This document shows, in pieces, positions 1 to 7,558 of a stretch of 64,000 bases of DNA. The first letter of the stretch is position 1. Every line of letters starts with the position of its first letter. The position numbers were made by a program, and so were the translations under genes. This DNA comes from Saccharopolyspora thermophila (GTDB lineage: Bacteria > Actinomycetota > Actinomycetes > Mycobacteriales > Pseudonocardiaceae): the NCBI RefSeq assembly GCF_014646075.1, contig NZ_BMMT01000013.1, forward strand, positions 115,277 through 179,276. The letters are read 5' to 3'. Below the pieces are notes generated by a model, which was given only the letters and a program-made list of their open reading frames with translations, made no database searches and had not been told where the DNA came from.

Positions 1-1428
1 GGAGCCACGGGGCCCGACCTCACCGTCGCTGGCCAGTGCGATCGGGCCGCCGAGGACGGCCACATCGAGGGCCGGACAGGCGCGTTCCACGTAGATGCGG
101 CTGCGTTTCAGCGAACCGAGCATCGCGGCCGCGACGAACCGGAGCCGGGAGAAGCGGGCGTCGGCGCGCACGTAGCGCACGTCCAGCAGCCCGTTGTCCA
201 GGTTCGGGCGCCAGGTCGGGGCGAAGCCGCGCGGGGCGTAGGCGCCGTTGCCGACGAACAACACCCACACCCGCTGCCGCCGCCCGTCCAGCTCCAACTC
301 CAGCGGTGTGGACTCGTGGAGCACCCGCACCAGGGCCGCGGCGGTCGCGGGCCACTTGCCCCAGCGCCTCTGCCACTTCTCCCGGAACCGCACCATGTCG
401 GGGTAGCCGCCGAGGCTGGCCGTGTTGAGGAACCAGCGGGTCCGCTGCCCGTCGATGCGGACCGTGCCGAGGTCCACGGTGCAGCCGTGCCCGTGCCGGA
501 CGGCGTCGGCCACCGCATCGGTGCCGGAGATGCCGAGGTCGGTGGCGAAGTGGTTGAGCGTGCCCGTGGGCAGCACCGCGAGGGGCATCCCGTGCCGTGC
601 CGCGACGGCGGCCACCGCCGCCACCGTGCCGTCGCCGCCCGCCACCCCGAGCACGCGCGCCGACTCCCGGCGGGCCAACCGGTCCACCTCGGCGACCAGG
701 TCCCGGCCGGAGCCGGGGTAGCACACCTGCGCGGCGGGCCAGTGCCGCCCGATCCACTCCTGCGGTGACACCGCGCCGTCCCCCGCCTCCGGGTTGACCA
801 GCACCGCCATGCCCGCGCCGTCGCGCAGCGCCGGGAGCTGCGCCAGGGTCGCCTCGGCCGCGTGCGCGACCGGGCGCACCGGCCACCACAGGCGGGTCGC
901 CCACGCCGCCCCGGCGCCGATCGCGGCTCCGACGGCCACATCGCTGGGCCAGTGCACCCCGGTGTGCACCCGCGAGTAGGCCACCGCCACCGCGGCCGGC
1001 GCGACGAGCGCGCCCGCCACCGGCGACTCCAGGGCCACGGCGGTGGCGAACGCCGCCGCCGAGGCCGCGTGCCCGGACGGGAACGACGAGGACGCCGGCG
1101 GGGCGGTGAGCCTGCGGTGCGGGGCGACCAGCCCGGCCGGGGGACGGCGGCGCTGCAGCAGCGGTTTGCCGACCAGGTTCGTGGTGGCGCTGGCCCCCGC
1201 GATGGCCGCGATGCCCCGAATGGCTGCCCGCCGGGTGCTCCCGCTGCGTAACCCGAGCAGTGCGGCGACCCCCAACCACAACATGCTGTGGTTGGCGGAG
1301 GTGCTGAGCACCTTCAGGCCGATGTCCGCGGCCGTGCGCGGCAGCACCGCGCTGCCCAGCGCCAGCCGTCCGTCGGCTCTCCTGGCGTGGTCGATGACGC
1401 GGTGCAACCATCCCAGCACGCAAAACAC
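1..1428 (-). CDS. Bifunctional PAP2 phosphatase / diacylglycerol-kinase-like protein (C-terminus outside window)
   Basis: The frame runs off the window edge, so the gene is partial. The N-terminal half carries the PAP2 lipid phosphatase signature (PSGHAAS, then SRVHTGVHWPSDV with its catalytic His). The C-terminal half carries the lipid kinase motif LAVLPTGTLNHFATDLG and later CTVDLGTVRIDG, typical of diacylglycerol kinase catalytic domains. This domain pair is common in actinobacteria and is expected to act on membrane or polyprenyl lipids; the substrate is unknown. The farthest possible start after the upstream in-frame stop (1486-1488) is GTG at 1428; GTG 1419 is an alternative, and neither has a clear ribosome site. 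It is divergent from pafA, 59 bp away. Confidence 0.85.
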   Translation of the reverse strand, partial: MFCVLGWLHRVIDHARRADGRLALGSAVLPRTAADIGLKVLSTSANHSMLWLGVAALLGLRSGSTRRAAIRGIAAIAGASATTNLVGKPLLQRRRPPAGLVAPHRRLTAPPASSSFPSGHAASAAAFATAVALESPVAGALVAPAAVAVAYSRVHTGVHWPSDVAVGAAIGAGAAWATRLWWPVRPVAHAAEATLAQLPALRDGAGMAVLVNPEAGDGAVSPQEWIGRHWPAAQVCYPGSGRDLVAEVDRLARRESARVLGVAGGDGTVAAVAAVAARHGMPLAVLPTGTLNHFATDLGISGTDAVADAVRHGHGCTVDLGTVRIDGQRTRWFLNTASLGGYPDMVRFREKWQRRWGKWPATAAALVRVLHESTPLELELDGRRQRVWVLFVGNGAYAPRGFAPTWRPNLDNGLLDVRYVRADARFSRLRFVAAAMLGSLKRSRIYVERACPALDVAVLGGPIALASDGEVGPRGS

Positions 1429-1475
1429 GCTACCGGTGCCCGAACGGCGGACCGCCGCGAACCGCTGTTTGCGCC

Positions 1476-1481
1476 TAGTGT
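1476..1481 (+). promoter_or_regulatory. -10 element of pafA, leaderless arrangement
   Basis: TAGTGT lies 6 nt before the pafA ATG with no Shine-Dalgarno between. A transcript starting about 7 nt after the -10 hexamer would begin at the start codon, as in leaderless actinobacterial mRNAs. No good -35 is visible. Confidence 0.5.
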
Positions 1482-1487
1482 GGAGTC

Positions 1488-2846
1488 ATGCAGCGGCGGA
1501 TCTTCGGCATCGAAACCGAGTTCGGGGTCACCTGCACCTTCCACGGGCAGCGTCGACTGTCCCCGGACGAGGTCGCCAGGTACCTGTTCCGACGGGTCGT
1601 GTCGTGGGGGCGGTCGTCCAACGTCTTCCTCCGCAACGGGGCCAGGCTCTATCTGGACGTGGGCTCCCATCCGGAGTACGCCACGGCCGAATGTGACGAC
1701 CTCGTCCAGCTCGTCACCCACGACAAGGCGGGCGAGCGGATCCTGGAGGACCTGCTCATCGACGCGGAGAGGAGGTTGGCCGACGAGGGCATCGGCGGGG
1801 ACATCTTCCTGTTCAAGAACAACACCGACTCGGCCGGCAACTCCTACGGCTGCCACGAGAACTACCTGGTGGGCCGGTCCGGCGAGTTCTCCCGCATCGC
1901 CGACGTGCTGCTGCCGTTCCTGGTGACCCGCCAGCTCATCTGCGGTGCGGGAAAGGTGCTGCAGACTCCGCGCGGCGCGGTGTACTGCCTGTCGCAGCGC
2001 GCCGAGCACATCTGGGAGGGCGTCTCCAGCGCCACGACCCGCTCTCGGCCGATCATCAACACGCGGGACGAGCCGCACGCCGACGCCGAGCGCTACCGCC
2101 GGCTGCACGTCATCGTCGGCGACTCCAACATGTCCGAGGTGACCACACTGCTGAAGGTGGGCTCGGCGAACCTGGTGCTGGAGATGGTTGAGCAGGGCGT
2201 GCAGTTCCGGGACTTCAGCCTGGACAACCCGATCCGCGCCATCCGGGAGATCAGCCACGACCTGTCCGGGCGGCGCACCGTCCGGCTGGCCGGCGGGCGG
2301 GAGGCATCCGCGCTGGACATCCAGCAGGAGTACTACGGCCGCGCGGTGGACCACGTGGCGCGGCGCGGTTCGGACCCGATGACCGAGCGGATCCTGGAGC
2401 TGTGGGGCCGCACCCTGGAGGCCATCGAGAAGCAGGACTTCTCGCTGATCGACCGGGAGATCGACTGGGCGATCAAGCACCGGCTGCTGGAGCGCTACCA
2501 GAGCAAGCACGGCCTGGAGCTGTCCAGCCCGCGCATCGCCCAGCTGGACCTGGCCTACCACGACATCCGCCGGGGGCGCGGGCTGTTCGACATGCTGCAG
2601 CGCAAGGACCTGGTGGACCGGGCGACCGAGGACGGGGAGATCGAGGCGGCCAAGGACACGCCGCCGCAGAGCACCCGGGCGAAGCTGCGCGGTGACTTCA
2701 TCGCGGCCGCGCAGGCGGCGGGCCGGGACTTCACGGTCGACTGGGTGCACCTGAAGCTGAACGACCAGGCCCAGCGGACGGTGCTGTGCAAGGACCCGTT
2801 CCGGGCGGTGGACGAGCGGGTGGAGCGGCTGATCAGCTCCCTCTGA
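1488..2846 (+). CDS. pafA: Pup--protein ligase PafA
   Basis: PafA attaches the prokaryotic ubiquitin-like protein Pup to lysines of target proteins, marking them for the proteasome in the cytoplasm. The 452-residue protein has the family's glutamine-synthetase-like start ([18 protein letters not shown]), the conserved [15 protein letters not shown] stretch containing the catalytic Asp, and [16 protein letters not shown]. The length matches mycobacterial PafA from general knowledge. The related deamidase Dop is longer and differs at the N-terminus, so PafA is preferred. Pup, Dop and proteasome subunits are not in the window and would normally lie just upstream. A perfect hairpin follows the stop, and pafBC lies downstream, as in other actinobacteria. 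Confidence 0.97.
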   Translation: MQRRIFGIETEFGVTCTFHGQRRLSPDEVARYLFRRVVSWGRSSNVFLRNGARLYLDVGSHPEYATAECDDLVQLVTHDKAGERILEDLLIDAERRLADEGIGGDIFLFKNNTDSAGNSYGCHENYLVGRSGEFSRIADVLLPFLVTRQLICGAGKVLQTPRGAVYCLSQRAEHIWEGVSSATTRSRPIINTRDEPHADAERYRRLHVIVGDSNMSEVTTLLKVGSANLVLEMVEQGVQFRDFSLDNPIRAIREISHDLSGRRTVRLAGGREASALDIQQEYYGRAVDHVARRGSDPMTERILELWGRTLEAIEKQDFSLIDREIDWAIKHRLLERYQSKHGLELSSPRIAQLDLAYHDIRRGRGLFDMLQRKDLVDRATEDGEIEAAKDTPPQSTRAKLRGDFIAAAQAAGRDFTVDWVHLKLNDQAQRTVLCKDPFRAVDERVERLISSL

Positions 2847-2867
2847 GGTTCACGCTTTCGGGTAAGA

Positions 2868-2900
2868 GTGCAGGGCGCCTGCGACACAGGCGCCCTGCAC
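2868..2900 (+). terminator. Strong hairpin terminator after pafA
   Basis: A perfect 14-bp inverted repeat (gtgcagggcgcctg / caggcgccctgcac) with a 5-nt loop starts 22 nt after the pafA stop. There is no T-run, which is usual for actinobacterial terminators. It separates pafA from pafBC. Confidence 0.8.
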
Positions 2901-3067
2901 CGTCCAGTGGTTCGGGTGTGGGTGCGCGGAGCTCGTGTGGTTCTCGCTGGACCGAGGTGGGCGTGGGTGTGCAGACCCGAGGGCGCCCTGACCACCTGGT
3001 CCGCGGCCGGGCGGCTGAACTGCGGCGACACGCCCCCACCCAAACACATGATCGAATGCCGCGGAGC

Positions 3068-3073
3068 TAGAGT
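3068..3073 (+). promoter_or_regulatory. -10 element of pafB, leaderless arrangement
   Basis: TAGAGT lies exactly 6 nt before the GTG start of pafB and no ribosome binding site intervenes, the same geometry as at pafA. Confidence 0.5.
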
Positions 3074-3079
3074 TTCGAA

Positions 3080-4057
3080 GTGGCCACTGCGCGTGCGGAA
3101 CGCTTGGTGAACCTGGTGCTGTGTCTGCTGTCGACGCGCCAGTACCTCACTGCGGAACGGATTCGGGCGATCGTGCCGGGCTATGCCGGCGCACCCACCG
3201 ACGAGGCGTTCTTCCGGACCTTCGAGCGCGACAAGGCCGAGCTGCGCGACCTGGGGATCCCGCTGGAGACGGGGCGCAACTCCGCCTTCGACACCACCGA
3301 CGGCTACCGCATCGCCCGCCGGGACTACGAGCTCGGCGACATCGACCTGGAACCCGACGAGGCCGCCGCGGTCGCGCTGGCCGTCCGGCTGTGGGACTCG
3401 CCGGAGTTCACCGCGGCCGCCCGGGGCGCGCTGCTGAAGCTGCGTGCCGCCGGGGTGGACGTCGACGAGCGTGCCTCGGCGGGCGTGGAACCGAAGGTGC
3501 GCACCAGCGAGCCCGCGTTCGCGCCGCTGCTGGCGGCGGTGCAGGCGGGCCGGGTGGTGGAGTTCGACTACCGGCGACCGAGCAGCCCGGAGGCGCACCG
3601 CCGCACCGTGGAACCGTGGGGCGTGGTGTCCTGGCGCGGCCGCTGGTACCTCGTCGGGCACGACCGGGACCGGCAGGCCCCGCGGTGCTTCCGGTTGTCC
3701 CGGATCCTCGGGGAGGTGCGCGCGGTCGGAGCGGCCGGTCAGGTGCAGCGCCCGCCGGACACCGACCTGCTCCGCTTCGTCGCCGGTGAGCAGCGCGAAC
3801 CGCCGCCGAGCACGCTGGCCCGGGTGTGGGTGGCGGACGGGCGCGCCCACGGACTGCGGCGGCGGGCGCGGGTGGTGGGCGCCATGGAGCTCGCCGGCGA
3901 TCGGGGGGACGTGCTGGAGCTGGAGCTGAGCTACCCGGAGTCGGCGGCGAGCTGGATCGCCGGGTATGGCCCGGACGTGGCGGTGCTGGAGCCGGACACG
4001 CTGCGCAAGACCGTCCACGAGATCCACCTGGACGTGCTGGACGAGGGGGGCCGATGA
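3080..4057 (+). CDS. pafB: WYL-domain transcriptional regulator PafB
   Basis: PafB works with PafC as a heterodimer that activates the LexA/RecA-independent DNA-damage response in actinobacteria (established for mycobacteria). The 325-residue protein has an N-terminal winged-helix region (LVNLVLCLLSTRQYLTAERIR), a middle region, and a WYL domain beginning near residue 155 (VVEFDYRRPSS, then WYLVGHDRDR). WYL domains are proposed to sense nucleic-acid ligands. The start is GTG 3080, next to a -10-like hexamer. Its stop overlaps the pafC start in an ATGA, so the pair is translationally coupled. Confidence 0.95.
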   Translation: MATARAERLVNLVLCLLSTRQYLTAERIRAIVPGYAGAPTDEAFFRTFERDKAELRDLGIPLETGRNSAFDTTDGYRIARRDYELGDIDLEPDEAAAVALAVRLWDSPEFTAAARGALLKLRAAGVDVDERASAGVEPKVRTSEPAFAPLLAAVQAGRVVEFDYRRPSSPEAHRRTVEPWGVVSWRGRWYLVGHDRDRQAPRCFRLSRILGEVRAVGAAGQVQRPPDTDLLRFVAGEQREPPPSTLARVWVADGRAHGLRRRARVVGAMELAGDRGDVLELELSYPESAASWIAGYGPDVAVLEPDTLRKTVHEIHLDVLDEGGR

Positions 4058-5025
4058 CGAGCGCGACCGAGCGGCTGCCCCGGCTGCTGGCGCTGGTTCC
4101 CTACCTGCTGAGCCGCCCAGGCATCCCGATCGCCGACGCCGCGGCCGACTTCGGCGTCACCGAGCAGCAGCTCCGCAAGGACCTGGAGCTGCTGTGGATG
4201 TGCGGGCTGCCCGGATACGGGCCGGGCGATCTGATCGACCTGTCCTTCGAGAGCGACTCGATCACCGTCACCTACGACGCGGGCATGCGCCGACCGCTGC
4301 GGCTGACCGCGTCCGAGGCGACCGCGCTGCTGGTGGCGCTGCGGGCGCTGGCCGACACCCCCGGCATCACCGACACCGACGCGGTGCAGCGGACGCTGGC
4401 GAAGGTGGAGAACGCGGTCGGGCAGGCCCGGCCGGCCGGTGTGGTCGTCGGGCTGGAGGGCCGTGAGAGCGCGGTGCGGCCGGGAGTGCGGGCGTCGGTG
4501 CAGGACGCCACGACGCGGCGGCGGGCGCTGTGGATGCGCTACTACACGGCCTCCCGCGACGAGATCAGCGAGCGGACCGTGGACCCGATGCGGCTGCTGC
4601 TCATCGACGGGCGCAGCTACCTGGAGGCGTGGTGTCGCAGCGCGTCGGGGGTGCGGCTGTTCCGGCTCGACCGCATCGACGAGGTCGAGGTGCTCGGCGA
4701 ACCGGCCCGGCCGCCGTCGGACGCCGAACCGACCGACGTCTCCGCGGGCCTGTTCCGCCCGCTGCCCGACCAGCCCAGCGCGGAGCTGGAGCTGGAGCCG
4801 GACGCGCGGTGGATCGCCGAGTACTACCCGGTGGACGAGCTGGTGGAGCTGCCGCGGGGGCGCGCCCGGGTGCGGATGCGCTACTCCGACCGGTCCTGGA
4901 TGGTGCGCCTGGTGCTGGGCCAGGGTGGGCAGGTGCGGGTGATCAGCCCGCCGGAGCTGGCCCGTGACGTGCGTCAACGTGCGGAAGACGCGTTGACGCG
5001 GGCACGTCACCTGCCATCCACCTGA
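4054..5025 (+). CDS. pafC: WYL-domain transcriptional regulator PafC
   Basis: This is the partner of PafB in the DNA-damage activator. At 323 residues it has a winged-helix N-terminus (LPRLLALVPYLLSRPGIPIA, then a VTEQQLRKDLELLWMCGLPG recognition region) and a WYL domain near residue 165 (LWMRYYTASRDEISERTVDP, RSYLEAWCRSASGVRLFRLD). The ATG at 4054 overlaps the pafB stop by 4 nt. An upstream extension of the open frame lies inside pafB and is rejected in favour of the coupled start. The two genes are paralogous in architecture. Confidence 0.95.
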   Translation: MTSATERLPRLLALVPYLLSRPGIPIADAAADFGVTEQQLRKDLELLWMCGLPGYGPGDLIDLSFESDSITVTYDAGMRRPLRLTASEATALLVALRALADTPGITDTDAVQRTLAKVENAVGQARPAGVVVGLEGRESAVRPGVRASVQDATTRRRALWMRYYTASRDEISERTVDPMRLLLIDGRSYLEAWCRSASGVRLFRLDRIDEVEVLGEPARPPSDAEPTDVSAGLFRPLPDQPSAELELEPDARWIAEYYPVDELVELPRGRARVRMRYSDRSWMVRLVLGQGGQVRVISPPELARDVRQRAEDALTRARHLPST

Positions 5026-5031
5026 GCCAGC

Positions 5032-5037
5032 TACGGT
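5032..5037 (+). promoter_or_regulatory. -10 element of the small membrane protein gene, leaderless arrangement
   Basis: TACGGT lies 6 nt before GTG 5044 with no Shine-Dalgarno. This repeats the pafA and pafB geometry and supports GTG 5044 as the start. Confidence 0.4.
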
Positions 5038-5043
5038 GACCGC

Positions 5044-5244
5044 GTGCCGTACGTGTGGAGTCTGGTGTTGCTGGCGGTCGGCCTGGTGCTGCTGGCCCTG
5101 CTGCTGGTCCGGGTGGTCCGGGGACTGCGGCGGTTCCGGTCGGTGCAGCGACAGGTCGTCGACGACCTCAACGACCGCAGCGGCCTGGTGAAGGCGCGCG
5201 TGGCGGGGCTGAAGGTGGCGTTCGCCGAACGCCGCCGACGCTGA
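5044..5244 (+). CDS. Small single-span membrane protein, function unknown
   Basis: A 66-residue protein with one strongly hydrophobic segment at about residues 4-24 (Leu/Val rich, LVLLAVGLVLLALLLVRVVRG) followed by a basic tail ending in FAERRRR. This predicts one membrane span with a positively charged cytoplasmic side. It sits between pafC and tatA, a place where related genomes often carry a small conserved membrane protein. The GTG start is backed by a TACGGT hexamer 6 nt upstream. No function can be assigned. The gene could be transcribed with tatA, 76 bp downstream. Confidence 0.65.
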   Translation: MPYVWSLVLLAVGLVLLALLLVRVVRGLRRFRSVQRQVVDDLNDRSGLVKARVAGLKVAFAERRRR

Positions 5245-5320
5245 CGCTCAGCGGCCCTGTTTGTCCACCCCTGCCGCGCGTATCATCGCGAGCAGGGACA
5301 TCACGAAAGGTTGTGCACGG

Positions 5321-5593
5321 ATGGGTTTGCCTGGTGGCTGGGAGCTCGTCGTCATCGTCTTGGTGCTGGTGCTGCTGTTCGGTGCCACCAAGCTCCCGCA
5401 GATGGCCCGCTCGCTCGGCCAGTCCGCCCGGGTGTTCAAGGCCGAAGCGCGCGGCCTGAAGGCCGACGAGGAAGCGGCGAAGAAGGCGCAGGCCGAGCGC
5501 GAGCAGAAGCCGGAGCTCAGCGCCGGTGAGGCGAGCCCGCCGCCGGCCGCGTCACCGGCGGATGACAAGCAGCGCCACGACCAGAAGAACTGA
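5321..5593 (+). CDS. tatA: Twin-arginine translocase subunit TatA
   Basis: TatA oligomerises to form the pore of the Tat pathway, which exports folded proteins across the cytoplasmic membrane. The 90-residue protein starts MGLPGGWELVVIVLVLVLLF, with one membrane span at about residues 5-21, the FGATKLPQMARSLGQS hinge and amphipathic helix typical of TatA, then a charged tail. The ATG at 5321 is chosen over in-frame starts 60 nt upstream because the family begins at MG(L/x)P and a gaaagg ribosome site precedes it. tatC follows 20 bp later, giving a two-gene operon. No TatB is seen here. Confidence 0.95.
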   Translation: MGLPGGWELVVIVLVLVLLFGATKLPQMARSLGQSARVFKAEARGLKADEEAAKKAQAEREQKPELSAGEASPPPAASPADDKQRHDQKN

Positions 5594-5613
5594 GTGAGGG
5601 ACGGGACAACACG

Positions 5614-6564
5614 GTGGCTGGTCCACTGCGTCGCCTGAACCCGTTCCGCAAGGACCGCCGTCGGTGGGGGCGCAGGCACAACCCCGACGGCACCATGTCG
5701 CTCGTCGACCACCTCTTCGAACTGCGGTACCGGTTGGGCGTGGCCATGACGGCGGTGGTCGTCGGGGCCGTCTTCGGGATCTGGTGGTTCGCCCACCCGG
5801 TCTTCGGCCTGCCCCCGCTCAGCGAGATCCTGATGGGGCCGTACTGCGCGCTGCCCGTCGAGCAGCGGCTCAGCCCCAACGGGCGTTGTCAGCTGCTGCA
5901 GACCGAGCCGTTCGAGATCTTCATGCTGACGCTGAAGGTCGGCATGGCGGTGGGCGCGCTGGTGTTCAGCCCGGTGTGGCTCTATCAGCTGTGGGCGTTC
6001 ATCACCCCCGGGCTGTATGACAAGGAACGCAAGTTCGCGCGCACCTTCGTGTTCTTCGCCTCGATCCTGTTCGCCGCCGGTGCGGTGCTGGCGTACTTCG
6101 TGCTGCCCGAGGCACTGACGTTCATGGCCGGATTCGGCGGGGACGCGTTCTTCACCGCGCTCACCGGTGGCAAGTACATCAACTTCATGCTGCTGCTGCT
6201 GGTGATCTTCGGCGTCAGCTTCGAGCTGCCGCTGATCCTGGTGATGCTGAACCTGGCCGGGATCGTCAGCTACGCCAAGATCAAGAGCTGGTGGCGGGGC
6301 CTGGTGTTCGCGCTGTTCGTGTTCGCCGCGGTCGCCACGCCGGGGCAGGACCCGTTCTCGATGCTGGCGCTGGCGGCGGCGCTGTGCCTGCTGTTCCTGG
6401 TCGCGGCGTTGATCTGCCGGGCCAACGACAAGCGCCGGGAGAAGAAGCTGGCGGCCCAGGGCCTGATCGGGGTGGGCCTGGACGAGGCGTCCCCGATCGA
6501 CTACCGGCCCTCGGACATCGACACCACGCCGTCGAAGCTCTCCCAGACCGACGACGTCACGTGA
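5614..6564 (+). CDS. tatC: Twin-arginine translocase subunit TatC
   Basis: TatC is the receptor that recognises the twin-arginine signal peptide. The 316-residue protein shows the expected N-terminal motif MSLVDHLFELRYRLGVAM, six hydrophobic segments, and the conserved LYQLWAFITPGLYDKERKF loop. A charged cytoplasmic tail of about 60 residues follows, longer than in enterobacteria but usual in actinobacteria. The start is GTG 5614, 20 bp after tatA, so the two are cotranscribed. The signature residues appear intact. Confidence 0.97.
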   Translation: MAGPLRRLNPFRKDRRRWGRRHNPDGTMSLVDHLFELRYRLGVAMTAVVVGAVFGIWWFAHPVFGLPPLSEILMGPYCALPVEQRLSPNGRCQLLQTEPFEIFMLTLKVGMAVGALVFSPVWLYQLWAFITPGLYDKERKFARTFVFFASILFAAGAVLAYFVLPEALTFMAGFGGDAFFTALTGGKYINFMLLLLVIFGVSFELPLILVMLNLAGIVSYAKIKSWWRGLVFALFVFAAVATPGQDPFSMLALAAALCLLFLVAALICRANDKRREKKLAAQGLIGVGLDEASPIDYRPSDIDTTPSKLSQTDDVT

Positions 6565-6612
6565 CCTGAGCTGCTGGCCAAGCCGGGGTGCGGTGGGCGA
6601 AGATGCTGCCTC

Positions 6613-7491
6613 GTGCGCTGTGTCCTGGTGATCAACCCGGCGGCCGGTGGTGGGATTTCCGCGGCCGTGGCCCGCGAAGTCATCAGTCACCTCCGCGCCG
6701 TCTGCGACGTGCGGACCGTGCTGGCGAGCGACCCGGGCGCAACGGCTGCCGCGGCCCGGCGCGCGGTGGCCGACGGTGCTGATGTGCTCGCCGTGGTCGG
6801 TGGTGACGGGGTCGCGCACCTGGCGGTACAGGCGTGCGCCGGAACGAGCACGGCGCTGGCGTTGATCCCGGCCGGTACCGGCAACGACCTCGCCCGTGGG
6901 CTGGGCGTGCCGCTGCAGCCGATCGCCGCCGCGCGGGCCGCCGCCACCGCGCTGGGGGAGGGGCGCCGCCGCCACATCGACCTCGGCAAGATCGCCGGTG
7001 GCGGCTGGTTCGCCACGGTGCTGTGCGCGGGCTTCGACGCGCGGGTCAACGCGCGTGCGAACCGGATGCGGTGGCTGCGCGGGCAGCGCCGCTACGACGT
7101 GGCCGTGGTGCGGGAGCTGATCGGCCTGCACGCCATGCCGTTGCGGGTGGAGACCGAGTCGGGCACCACCGAGCTGGACGCCACGCTGGTCGCGGTCGGC
7201 AACACCGCCTGCTACGGCGGTGGCATCCCGGTGTGCCCCGACGCGGACCCGACCGACGGGGCGTTCGACCTGACGATCGTTGGCCGGGTGTCCCGACTGG
7301 ACCTGGTGCGGATCCTGCCTCGCCTGCGCACCGGGCGGCACGTCGAGCATCCGGCGGTGTGCACGCTGCGGGCCCGCACGGTGCGGTTGGGCGGCGAGAA
7401 CGGCTGGGTGGCTTTCGCCGACGGTGAACCGCAGGCACGCCTGCCGCTGAGCATGCGGTGCGTGCTGGGTGCGCTGCCGGTGCTGCTGTGA
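6613..7491 (+). CDS. Diacylglycerol kinase family lipid kinase
   Basis: A 292-residue protein of the DAGK/YegS catalytic family, expected to phosphorylate a lipid such as diacylglycerol at the membrane. It opens with CVLVINPAAGGG, then has the ATP-site motif VVGGDGVAHLAVQ and the substrate-site motif ALIPAGTGNDLARGLG. The C-terminal half (VAVGNTACYGGGIPVCPDAD, TDGAFDLTIVG) is the usual second domain. The start is GTG 6613. It follows tatC by 48 bp in the same direction. It is a stand-alone relative of the kinase half of the partial gene at the window start. The lipid substrate is not known. Confidence 0.9.
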   Translation: MRCVLVINPAAGGGISAAVAREVISHLRAVCDVRTVLASDPGATAAAARRAVADGADVLAVVGGDGVAHLAVQACAGTSTALALIPAGTGNDLARGLGVPLQPIAAARAAATALGEGRRRHIDLGKIAGGGWFATVLCAGFDARVNARANRMRWLRGQRRYDVAVVRELIGLHAMPLRVETESGTTELDATLVAVGNTACYGGGIPVCPDADPTDGAFDLTIVGRVSRLDLVRILPRLRTGRHVEHPAVCTLRARTVRLGGENGWVAFADGEPQARLPLSMRCVLGALPVLL

Positions 7492-7558
7492 CGGGCCCGG
7501 CACCGGCGGGCTGCCCAGTGCTGCGACGCCGGTCGGGGTGATGTGAAAACCTTGGGGG

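Noticed and set aside
108..941. Arg/Ser-rich minus-strand frames at the left edge
   Set aside because: The PAP2 and lipid kinase motifs are in a different minus-strand frame that runs off the window.
5261..5320. A longer TatA starting 20 codons upstream
   Set aside because: The family begins at MGLPGGWELVV, and a ribosome site precedes the ATG at 5321.
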